This document shows positions 1-5,969 of a stretch of 14,067 nucleotides of DNA, piece after piece. Made by a program: the position numbers and the translations under genes. The stretch spans positions 1-14,067 of the forward strand of contig CAJTWU010000037.1 of NCBI GenBank assembly GCA_910579975.1, read 5' to 3'. Source of the DNA: an uncultured Vampirovibrio sp. GTDB lineage: Bacteria > Cyanobacteriota > Vampirovibrionia > Gastranaerophilales > Gastranaerophilaceae. Under the pieces are notes generated by a model. It saw nothing but the letters and a program-made list of their open reading frames with translations, did no database searches and was not told where the DNA came from. Each line of letters starts with the position of its first letter. The first letter of the stretch is position 1.

Positions 1-36
1 CATTTCCATTAATGAAAATCCGTGTAATCTTCTCAT
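1..36 (-). CDS. Type IV prepilin / pseudopilin-like protein, N-terminal fragment (runs off the left edge)
   Basis: Reading leftward from an ATG at 36-34, the visible 12 residues are MRRLHGFSLMEM. This is a class III signal peptide: a short basic leader, a Gly cleavage site, then Phe and a Glu at mature position +5, like the G|FTLIE motif cut and N-methylated by prepilin peptidase (PilD). A Shine-Dalgarno GAGG lies 7 nt upstream of the ATG (about 44-47). The product should be a type IV pilin, minor pilin or type II secretion pseudopilin in the inner membrane or pilus. Which one cannot be told, because the rest of the gene is outside the window. The start codon, SD and motif agree well, so the call is good despite the short fragment. 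It is divergent from the regulator gene at 363. Confidence 0.8.
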   Translation of the reverse strand, partial: MRRLHGFSLMEM

Positions 37-70
37 GCTTTTACCTCGCTCTATAAAATTTTTAAATTAT

Positions 71-94
71 GCAACACAATGAGTATTGTGTTGC
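71..94. repeat. 24-bp palindromic inverted-repeat copy 1
   Basis: Arms GCAACACAAT and ATTGTGTTGC surround a GAGT loop. The stem extends to 15 bp (66-80 with 85-99). The 24-bp core is the exact reverse complement of the copy at 215-238, loop included, while flanking bases differ. On the minus strand, toward the prepilin gene, the hairpin is followed by mixed T and A rather than a clean T tract, so as a terminator it looks weak. It would lie in the 5' leader of a prepilin transcript that starts to its right. Confidence 0.85.
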
Positions 95-128
95 ATAATC
101 AAAAGAGCTTATAATTAACTTATATTAA

Positions 129-162
129 TGCAAATAGCCAAATTTGCAAGTTTTTGTTTTTT
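129..162 (+). terminator. Weak stem-loop with T-rich tail
   Basis: A 7-bp stem (TGCAAAT at 129-135 with ATTTGCA at 142-148) has a 6-nt loop and is followed by a T-rich run to 162. It resembles a rho-independent terminator on the plus strand, but the stem is AT-rich and no rightward gene lies upstream to be terminated. It may insulate the promoter just to its right, or may be chance in AT-rich DNA. Confidence 0.25.
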
Positions 163-170
163 AGGCTTAC

Positions 171-199
171 TTCACAAAGAGTGTGATATATGCTATAAT
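171..199 (+). promoter_or_regulatory. Strong sigma-70 promoter with extended -10, between the inverted repeats
   Basis: The -35 is TTCACA (171-176), the spacer is 17 nt, and the -10 is a perfect TATAAT (194-199) preceded by the extended -10 element TGC (191-193). Transcription should start near 205-207, only two to four bases before the base of the terminator hairpin at 209. As it stands the promoter seems to drive only an RNA of about 40 nt, unless read-through reaches the regulator gene at 363. Confidence 0.7.
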
Positions 200-208
200 A
201 CAGGTATG

Positions 209-247
209 AAAAACGCAACACAATACTCATTGTGTTGCGTTTTTTTA
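209..247 (+). terminator. Intrinsic terminator formed by palindrome copy 2
   Basis: A 16-bp stem (209-224 with 229-244) has a 4-nt ACTC loop, with T residues in the outer descending arm and beyond it to 246. This is a textbook rho-independent terminator on the plus strand. The inner 24 bp (215-238) are inverted-repeat copy 2. It lies immediately after the start site predicted for the promoter at 171-199. Confidence 0.75.
215..238. repeat. 24-bp palindromic inverted-repeat copy 2
   Basis: Arms GCAACACAAT and ATTGTGTTGC surround an ACTC loop. The copy is the exact reverse complement of 71-94. The centres of the two copies are 144 bp apart. No further copy of the 10-bp arm was found elsewhere in the window by eye. 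Confidence 0.85.
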
Positions 248-272
248 TATTTTGCTTGTTAAATAAACTAAC

Positions 273-301
273 TTGTTGTCTAGCTTAGTTAGGGTTATAA
301 A
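273..301 (+). promoter_or_regulatory. Candidate sigma-70 promoter for the XRE-type regulator gene
   Basis: TTGTTG (273-278) lies 17 nt before TATAAA (296-301), giving a start near 308 and a leader of about 55 nt. A second AT-rich hexamer, TATAAT at 308-313, has no good -35. It lies downstream of the terminator at 209-247, so the regulator need not depend on the promoter between the repeats. Confidence 0.4.
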
Positions 302-362
302 AATTTTTATAATCATTTATCTTATAGTTGCTAATATAGTTAATTTAATGAGGTAAATAATC

Positions 363-923
363 ATGAAACAAATAGTACCTGAAAAAAGTTCAGAAAAAGT
401 TGCAAAATTCTTGAAAAAGAATTCTTTGCATAAACGCGATTTTGCTGAGATGATAGGTGTAACTTTATCTTATGTCTATAATCTAATAGATGAAACAGTG
501 CCATTTTCTACCCGAGGTACCACCATTGAACGTATTGCTGTTGTAATGGATGTCAATCCGGAGGAGTTTGGAGAATACAGAATTCCTCAAGAACCAATTC
601 TTATTGATGAGTCTGTTGAAACCCTTAAGGATTATATAAAAGAAAACAACCTTTCTGTTGTTAATTTTTTAAAAGCTTTTCCTCGTAAAAAAAGACTTGA
701 TATTGTTGATATTTTGCGTGGAGCTATGCCTTTGCCTATTGATTATAAAGAATTAAAACTAATTGGAAAAACTCTTAATATGCCTGAAGAAGAAGTTTAT
801 ATGCTTTGGGAAGGCAGAATTAAACAAATTCTTGAATCTTCAGGCATGAATATTTATGCAAACTCTGAACTTCTTAATTCAATGTTGGGTTGTGCTAAAA
901 AATATTTGTTATCAAAGAGTTAG
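363..923 (+). CDS. XRE-like helix-turn-helix protein, 186 aa
   Basis: This is probably a cytoplasmic DNA-binding regulator. Residues about 8-75 resemble an XRE/Cro-type helix-turn-helix: a helix ending KNSLHKRDFAEMIGV, a turn, a recognition-like helix LSYVYNLIDE, then a segment IERIAVVMDVNPEEF typical of the domain's last helices. Residues about 80-150 look like a second, more diverged copy, with KDYIKENNLSVVNFLK and then LKLIGKTLNMPEEEVYMLWE, so the protein may have tandem HTH domains. The C-terminal 35 residues are unassigned. The ATG has GAGG at 350-353 with 9-nt spacing. The gene faces away from the prepilin across the palindromic region and ends 2 bp from the converging HTH/zinc-ribbon gene. 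It is a natural candidate to bind the nearby palindromes, though nothing shows this directly. The target is unknown. Confidence 0.75.
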   Translation: MKQIVPEKSSEKVAKFLKKNSLHKRDFAEMIGVTLSYVYNLIDETVPFSTRGTTIERIAVVMDVNPEEFGEYRIPQEPILIDESVETLKDYIKENNLSVVNFLKAFPRKKRLDIVDILRGAMPLPIDYKELKLIGKTLNMPEEEVYMLWEGRIKQILESSGMNIYANSELLNSMLGCAKKYLLSKS

Positions 924-925
924 AT

Positions 926-1330
926 TTAACCCTTAATTTGAAAAATGCACTTAACGCAATGAGCCTTTGGCTGTAAAACCATATTGTCTTCTAAATCATA
1001 CATTCTTGCTACTCTTGTGACCAGAGGCTCTCCACACATTGGGCACCTTAGATTTGTTTCACGTTTTAATATACGTGATTTTAAATCTTCAAGAATTTCA
1101 TCTGTGACCATTTTGAACTCATATTCACGTTCATATTTTTTTATATCATTTGGAGAGCATTTGAAAACTCGCGCAAGTTTTTGTCTTGTTGTTACCGGTA
1201 GAAAAAGCTCTCTTCCAGATTCAATATCTTCTAATGTTTCTATAGGGATACTGGTTCTATCAGCAAGTCCATATATAGAAAATCCGGCTTTTTCTCTTTG
1301 TGTCTGTATAAATTCTGCTAAACTAGTCAT
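926..1330 (-). CDS. HTH/zinc-ribbon protein, 134 aa
   Basis: This is likely a small DNA-binding regulator. Residues 3-67 form an XRE-type helix-turn-helix (LAEFIQTQREKAGFSIYGLA, then IPIETLEDIESGR, then TTRQKLARVFKCSPNDI). A charged linker follows. The C-terminus has two Cys pairs, C96/C99 (CPMCG) and C125/C128 (CVKC), spaced as in a zinc ribbon. The order is the reverse of MqsA antitoxins, which have zinc first and HTH last, and no toxin gene is adjacent. The start overlaps the last 8 bp of wecB and has only a weak GAGAG SD, so translation is probably coupled to wecB. Its stop is 2 bp from that of the converging regulator. The target is unknown. Confidence 0.75.
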   Translation of the reverse strand: MTSLAEFIQTQREKAGFSIYGLADRTSIPIETLEDIESGRELFLPVTTRQKLARVFKCSPNDIKKYEREYEFKMVTDEILEDLKSRILKRETNLRCPMCGEPLVTRVARMYDLEDNMVLQPKAHCVKCIFQIKG

Positions 1331-2441
1331 TGAAATACTCTCTGATTATTTTTTCTATTTGTATGGAGGCTGTTCCATCACCATAAGGATTTTGTGCTTT
1401 TAATCTTGTAGCTTCTTTTGTTGAAGATAAGATTTTTTCACTTTCTTCCAAAATGCTATCATAATCCGCTCCTACAAGTTTAGAAACTCCGGCATCAATA
1501 CCTTCTTTCCTTTCAGTCTCATATCTCATTACGAGAGTCGGACATGCAAAAGAAGGTGCTTCTTCTTGAATACCGCCTGAATCAGTTAAGATTAGTTTTG
1601 CATGTTTCATTAAATATACAAGATACGGATAATCAAGCGGTGTTAAAAGATGTATATTAGGGATGTTTCCTAATCTTTCATGTATTTTATCTTTTACATT
1701 AGGATTTGGATGTACCGGGATTACAAAACTATGGTCATCATATTTTTTAGCTAAATATGAAATTGCTTCAATAATCCTATCAATTCTTTCACCGTGATTT
1801 TCACGTCTATGAGCTGTTATTAAAACTAATTTATCATCTATTGGAATATTTTTCTCTTTGTAGAATTGTTCTGATTTTTCAATAACTGTTTGTGATAAAC
1901 AGAACAATGCATCTATAACAGTATTTCCAACAACATGAATTTTATTTTCTGTAATATCTTCTTTAAGAAGTGCTTCTTTATTTACATCAGTTGGAGCAAA
2001 ATGTAATGCTGCAACTCTGGAAGTCATTTGGCGCATAACCTCTTCAGGGAATGGTTCATAAATATCATAAGAGCGAAGACCTGCTTCCACATGGAATACA
2101 GGAATTTTATGATAAAAACTTGTTAATGCACCGCATAGAACGGTCATTGTATCACCTTGAACTATTGTTGCATCAATTTTGTTATCATTGAAAACTTTAT
2201 CTAGAGAAGTTAAAATTCTTGCCTGAACAGAAGATAACGATTGATTTTCTCTCATGCAATCAAGATTAATATCCGCTTTAAGCCCGAAATATGCGAGAGT
2301 CTGGTTAGAAAGCTCTTTTTGTTGTTCGGTGTTGCAAATAATTACATTATAATCTTTTGGATATTTTCTTAATGTTAATATCACAGGTGCAAGTTTAATA
2401 ATCTCAGGACGAGTTCCAAATATAAAAGCTATGTTCTTCAT
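1323..2441 (-). CDS. wecB: UDP-N-acetylglucosamine 2-epimerase (non-hydrolysing), 372 aa
   Basis: The enzyme interconverts UDP-GlcNAc and UDP-ManNAc in the cytoplasm (EC 5.1.3.14), supplying ManNAc units for surface polysaccharide, teichoic-acid-type linkers or glycan modification. Family signatures are all present: FGTRPEIIKLAPV at 8-20, QGDTMTVL around 95-102 with D97, HVEAGLRS at 117-124 with E119, PFPEE at 130-134, HRRENHG at 211-217, VHPNP at 243-247 and DSGGIQEEAPSF at 287-298. The length is normal for the family and the two-lobed GT-B fold should be complete. The ATG sits just before the conserved N-terminal motif, so the start is firm, yet no Shine-Dalgarno precedes it. A TATAAT ends 7 nt upstream, suggesting a leaderless mRNA. 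Downstream it overlaps the HTH/zinc-ribbon gene by 8 bp. No other polysaccharide genes are in view. Confidence 0.95.
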   Translation of the reverse strand: MKNIAFIFGTRPEIIKLAPVILTLRKYPKDYNVIICNTEQQKELSNQTLAYFGLKADINLDCMRENQSLSSVQARILTSLDKVFNDNKIDATIVQGDTMTVLCGALTSFYHKIPVFHVEAGLRSYDIYEPFPEEVMRQMTSRVAALHFAPTDVNKEALLKEDITENKIHVVGNTVIDALFCLSQTVIEKSEQFYKEKNIPIDDKLVLITAHRRENHGERIDRIIEAISYLAKKYDDHSFVIPVHPNPNVKDKIHERLGNIPNIHLLTPLDYPYLVYLMKHAKLILTDSGGIQEEAPSFACPTLVMRYETERKEGIDAGVSKLVGADYDSILEESEKILSSTKEATRLKAQNPYGDGTASIQIEKIIREYFND

Positions 2442-2448
2442 ATTATTT

Positions 2449-2454
2449 ATTATA
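2449..2454 (-). promoter_or_regulatory. -10 element placing the wecB start site at its ATG (leaderless)
   Basis: On the minus strand a perfect TATAAT (2454-2449) is followed by 7 nt and then the wecB ATG at 2441. Transcription would therefore start at or within a base or two of the ATG. The -35 region is poor. The hexamer overlaps the -35 of the divergent gltD promoter (2451-2456), so the two polymerase sites should exclude each other. Confidence 0.5.
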
Positions 2455-2493
2455 CAATAGAAAGAATTTTTGGTATAATTTTCATATGGAGGG
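2451..2493 (+). promoter_or_regulatory. gltD promoter and ribosome-binding site
   Basis: TATACA (2451-2456), a 17-nt spacer, then an extended -10 TGG-TATAAT (2471-2479) predict a start near 2486. The SD GGAGGG (2488-2493) follows almost at once, 9 nt before the gltD ATG, so the leader is only about 17 nt. Confidence 0.65.
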
Positions 2494-2502
2494 CTTTTTT
2501 AT

Positions 2503-3870
2503 ATGAGACAGAGACCAAAAGAACAGGATAAATTTGAAAGAAGGCATAACTTTAATGCAGTTGAAGAAAATTTGACACCACAACAGGTGAAAGAAGAAGC
2601 TTCAAGATGTCTAACCTGTAAAAACCCACGTTGCGTGAAAGGATGTCCTGTTAATATTCAAATTCCTGATTTTATAAAAGCTCTTAAAGAAGATAACCTT
2701 GAACATGCAGGAGAAATAATCCGTCAAACCAGCATGCTTCCATCTGTTTGCGGTAGGGTTTGTCCCCAGGAAAGACAATGTGAAGGCAATTGTGTTTTAG
2801 GTATTAAAGGCGAATCGATTGCGATTGGAGCCTTAGAACGCTATGTTGGGGATAATACTGCAGCTAAGAAAGTTGATATTACACCATCAGGTAAAAAAGT
2901 TGCGATTGTTGGTTCAGGTTGTGCTGGAATTACTGCTGCTTCTGATTTAAGAAAAGCGGGGCATGATGTAACTATTTTTGAAGCATTGCATAAATTTGGC
3001 GGTGTATTGAGATATGGTATTCCACCTTTTAGACTTCCAAGAAAAGTTTTAGATAGAGAAATTAATAATCTTAAAGAAATGGGTGTAAAGTTTGAAAAAA
3101 ATGTTATTGTTGGTAAGTCTATAACATTAAATCAGTTAAAAAATGACGGGTTTGAGGCTATATTTATCTGTTCTGGTGCGGGTTTGCCTAAAATGATGAA
3201 TATTTCGGGTGAAAACCTTAACGGAGTATTTTCAGCAAATGAATTTTTAACACGCGTTAACTTGATGGGTGCTAATGAAGAAGAAACTGCTACACCTTTG
3301 AAAATTGGTAAATCAGTTGCTGTAATCGGCGGTGGCAATGTTGCTATGGATGCTGCTAGAACCGCTGTTAGAGTCGGATTTGAGAAAGTCTTTATTGTTT
3401 ATAGAAGAACTGAAACAGAACTGCCGGCAAGATTGGAAGAAATTAGACATGCTAAAGAAGAAGGCGTAGTATTCAAGTTTTTGCATGCACCTTTTGAAAT
3501 TCTCGGTAATAGCTGTGTTGCAGGCATGCGATTTGAAGTTATGGAATTAGGAGAAGCAGATGAGTCTGGTCGAAGAAAACCTGTTGGAACAGGCAGATTT
3601 GTTGATTTAGATGTGGATACAGTAATTGTTGCACTTGGAACAGGACCTAATCCAATTATTCAAAAATCAGCGATAATGGAAGGTTTAAACTTTGATACAG
3701 ATAAACGTGGATATTTTGTTGTTAATGAAGATACACGCGAAACTTCAATACCGGCAGTTTATGCCGGCGGCGATGTTGCTCCTGTAGGTGCTTCAAATGC
3801 AATTAATGCTATGGGTGCAGGTAAAAAAGCAGCAAAAGCAATAAATGAGTACTTAGAAAGTTTAAGCTAA
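2503..3870 (+). CDS. gltD: Glutamate synthase small-subunit-like NADPH oxidoreductase, 455 aa
   Basis: This FAD/NAD(P)H and iron-sulfur oxidoreductase belongs to the GltD family, which passes electrons from NADPH to the large glutamate synthase subunit. The N-terminal Fe-S domain has C36, C39, C44, C48 (CLTCKNPRCVKGCP) and C83, C87, C93, C97. The FAD Rossmann motif GSGCAG is at 137-142 and the FGGVLRYGIPPFRLP signature follows near 165-179. The NADPH motif GGGNVAMDA is at 276-284, and the C-terminal FAD-contact segment YAGGDVAPVGASNAINAMGAG is complete. The length matches stand-alone family members. No gltB (large subunit) is adjacent, so it could instead be a homologous NfnB- or SudA-type subunit or a stand-alone enzyme. 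It overlaps the next gene by 1 bp (TAATG). Confidence 0.85.
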   Translation: MRQRPKEQDKFERRHNFNAVEENLTPQQVKEEASRCLTCKNPRCVKGCPVNIQIPDFIKALKEDNLEHAGEIIRQTSMLPSVCGRVCPQERQCEGNCVLGIKGESIAIGALERYVGDNTAAKKVDITPSGKKVAIVGSGCAGITAASDLRKAGHDVTIFEALHKFGGVLRYGIPPFRLPRKVLDREINNLKEMGVKFEKNVIVGKSITLNQLKNDGFEAIFICSGAGLPKMMNISGENLNGVFSANEFLTRVNLMGANEEETATPLKIGKSVAVIGGGNVAMDAARTAVRVGFEKVFIVYRRTETELPARLEEIRHAKEEGVVFKFLHAPFEILGNSCVAGMRFEVMELGEADESGRRKPVGTGRFVDLDVDTVIVALGTGPNPIIQKSAIMEGLNFDTDKRGYFVVNEDTRETSIPAVYAGGDVAPVGASNAINAMGAGKKAAKAINEYLESLS

Positions 3871-5969
3871 TGAGAAAACAAGTTATAGCATATTTACACA
3901 CCCACTGGGACAGAGAGTGGTACAGAGAATACGAAGTATTTAGAATGCGTCTTTTAAGGGTATTTGATAATGTACTCAATATGCTTGATACAAATAAAAT
4001 TCCTTGTTTTTATTTTGATGGGCAGGTTTCTGCACTGGAAGATTATCTTGAAATACGACCTGAAAAAGAACCTCTTGTAAGAACTCTTATAAGGCAAAAG
4101 AGGCTTTTTATAGGTCCGTTTTACTGTTTAGTAGATGAATTTTTAACCGATAAAACTTGTTTTACCAAAAATCTGGAACTTGGTATGAAAAAAGCTATTG
4201 ATTTTGGCTGTACAGATTTTATCGGATATCTTCCTGATACATTTGGTCATAGTGAAAATGTAGTGGATATACTTCGTGATTTTGGAATTAATAAAGCTAT
4301 AGTATGGCGTGGTGTGGCTGATTTTCCTTCTGAATTTAAGTGGTGTGGTATGGATACGCATAACCTTATTCGCGGTTATTTTAATGATGTGTTTTCATTA
4401 AAATGTTCTGTTGAAGAGAAAGCAGAAATTCTTAAAAAAACTCTTGAGGCAATCAGCGAAAAATCAGGACAATATATTCTTTTACCTATAGGAGCAGACC
4501 ATTTAGGTGTTCCTGATGATATTCAAGACCAAATTATAGCTGTAAATGAAATATTAAAAGATGATTACAACATAAAATTAGGTTCTCCGTTTGATTATTT
4601 CAAATATGCTCACGGTTTTGATGATTTTGAATATAACGGTGAACTTAGGGATAATTCTAAAACTTTTGTTTTACAAGGTTGTTATTCATCGAGACTTGAT
4701 TTAAAAAGATACAATGTTGAATGTTCTCATAATTTAGAATTAGCATATCGTTTTGTTAAATATGCTAAAGCTGAAAAGAAATATGAAAAATTGTTTGATT
4801 ATGCATATAAAATGCTTATTCAAAATCAAGCTCATGATGGTATTTGCGGATGTTCTATTGATGATGTTCATGCAGAAAATATTATCCGATATAAGAAGAT
4901 TTTGCAAATTGCAAAAACAGTTATAGATGAACTTAAATTTGAAAATAAGATTGAAGAAAATATGGTTTTAAATCTTTCTGATAAACCATATTCTGGAATT
5001 ATTGAGTTTGAAAGTTCAAAACCTTTAAATGGTTTTCAAAAAATTTCATCAAGATATGGTTTTAATAAAAACCTTTTGACTGATACACAAAGAATACCGG
5101 TAACAGAAGATTATACTGAAATTGGAACATATCTTGCAGAAGTTTGGGATTTGCAGCCAAATGAAGTAAGTTTTATTGATGTGGACTTAGAGGATAGTGA
5201 TTTGGAAATAACCGGCTCATCCCTATCTAATTCTAAAATTAAATTCAGTATTGAACTCGGTCAAATGTTTATTAACGGACTTCCTGTTTCGTTGGTGGAT
5301 TTTGCAGATTTAGGTGATAGTTATAATAACGGACCGAAAGAGGATGATAATGGTACTGTTTTAAAACTTTATCGTACTAAAATTCTAATGAATGGTAAAA
5401 AACGTGCGGCATTGAAGATTGACTTTGAAGGTCAATGGGATATTGTTTCTCTAGTTGTTTCATTGGATAAAGGTGCTAATTATTTAAATTTTGAATTTGA
5501 TTGGATTAATACTCAAAAAAATCATTTATTAGAAGTGAAATTTGAGTTACCGGACTCAATTAAGGAAGTATTCTCTGAAGATATGAATACTTTAATAAAA
5601 CGTGTGTATGACCCAAATTATGATATTAGAAAAAATCTCCCTAAAACTCGCGGTCTGGAAGCAAAGACCAATTCAGCACCTATGCAAAGAGGATTATTAA
5701 TAGATGAGACAAAAAATAATCTTGGAATTGTAACTAAAGGTTTGACTCAATATGAGGTAATTGATAATTGTCTTTACTTGCCTATACTTCGTGCAATAGG
5801 AGTTATTTCAAATCCTAATAACCCGGCTCGTACAACTCCGGCCGGACCGCCATTAGAGACTCCGGATTTGCAAATGCAAGGAGAAAATAGAGCGGAGTTT
5901 GCAGTTTTCTTTGGAAATAAAAATGCATTTGAAGATGTAATAAATAGAATTTATAAGTTTATTCTATAA
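3870..5969 (+). CDS. Glycoside hydrolase family 38 protein (alpha-mannosidase type), 699 aa
   Basis: This is a zinc-dependent retaining glycosidase that cleaves alpha-mannosides; bacterial relatives include MngB, which hydrolyses mannosylglycerate derivatives. The N-terminal HTHWDREW gives zinc ligands H12 and D14. LPDTFGHS places the nucleophile/zinc-ligand Asp at D123. WRGVADFPSEFKW near 148-160 is the family's substrate-site segment. NQAHDGICGCSIDDVH holds the last zinc ligand H322 with D323. No signal peptide is seen, so it should be cytoplasmic and act on imported oligosaccharides or phosphosugars. It is clearly shorter than MngB (about 870 aa), the loss being in the C-terminal beta domains; the frame is open throughout, so I see no frameshift. 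The start overlaps the gltD stop (TAATG) with only a weak SD, so it is probably coupled. Its last 11 bp overlap the converging gene. The substrate is unknown. Confidence 0.85.
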   Translation: MRKQVIAYLHTHWDREWYREYEVFRMRLLRVFDNVLNMLDTNKIPCFYFDGQVSALEDYLEIRPEKEPLVRTLIRQKRLFIGPFYCLVDEFLTDKTCFTKNLELGMKKAIDFGCTDFIGYLPDTFGHSENVVDILRDFGINKAIVWRGVADFPSEFKWCGMDTHNLIRGYFNDVFSLKCSVEEKAEILKKTLEAISEKSGQYILLPIGADHLGVPDDIQDQIIAVNEILKDDYNIKLGSPFDYFKYAHGFDDFEYNGELRDNSKTFVLQGCYSSRLDLKRYNVECSHNLELAYRFVKYAKAEKKYEKLFDYAYKMLIQNQAHDGICGCSIDDVHAENIIRYKKILQIAKTVIDELKFENKIEENMVLNLSDKPYSGIIEFESSKPLNGFQKISSRYGFNKNLLTDTQRIPVTEDYTEIGTYLAEVWDLQPNEVSFIDVDLEDSDLEITGSSLSNSKIKFSIELGQMFINGLPVSLVDFADLGDSYNNGPKEDDNGTVLKLYRTKILMNGKKRAALKIDFEGQWDIVSLVVSLDKGANYLNFEFDWINTQKNHLLEVKFELPDSIKEVFSEDMNTLIKRVYDPNYDIRKNLPKTRGLEAKTNSAPMQRGLLIDETKNNLGIVTKGLTQYEVIDNCLYLPILRAIGVISNPNNPARTTPAGPPLETPDLQMQGENRAEFAVFFGNKNAFEDVINRIYKFIL

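Larger units (their letters stand above)
71..238. other. 168-bp segment bounded by inverted 24-bp repeats and carrying a promoter (candidate invertible switch)
   Basis: The two palindromes face each other as exact terminal inverted repeats around about 120 bp that contain no credible gene. The inner DNA carries a strong rightward promoter (171-199), directed away from the prepilin. If the segment inverted at its ends, position x would map to 309-x. The promoter would then point leftward, start near 103, run through the left hairpin and reach the prepilin SD. That is inference. No recombinase gene is visible in the window and only one orientation is seen. Alternatives are a pair of operator sites or two unrelated hairpins with a shared origin. 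Confidence 0.35.

Noticed and set aside
71..238. The two 24-bp repeats as a minimal CRISPR array
   Set aside because: Only two copies, in opposite orientation, 120 bp apart, with a promoter between and no cas genes. Not an array.
71..238. The palindromes as DNA-uptake sequences doubling as terminators, or a small transposable element
   Set aside because: No further copies of the 10-bp arm were found in the window, and there is no target-site duplication or transposase. Cannot be excluded genome-wide.
206..262. Short ORF of 18 codons starting at the predicted transcription start of the inner promoter
   Set aside because: It has no SD and its codons run through the terminator stem and T tract, so most RNAs would end before its stop. 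More simply a by-product of the hairpin sequence.
926..1330. MqsA-type antitoxin
   Set aside because: The zinc-ribbon and HTH order is reversed and no MqsR-like toxin is adjacent.
984..1403. Plus-strand open frame of 139 codons across the HTH/zinc-ribbon and wecB genes
   Set aside because: It is antisense to two well-supported genes, has no SD or recognisable motif and looks like a shadow frame.
5000..5969. The short GH38 gene as a frameshifted or truncated pseudogene
   Set aside because: The frame is open to the overlap with the next gene, all catalytic motifs are intact and no continuation appears in another frame. A naturally compact form is simpler.
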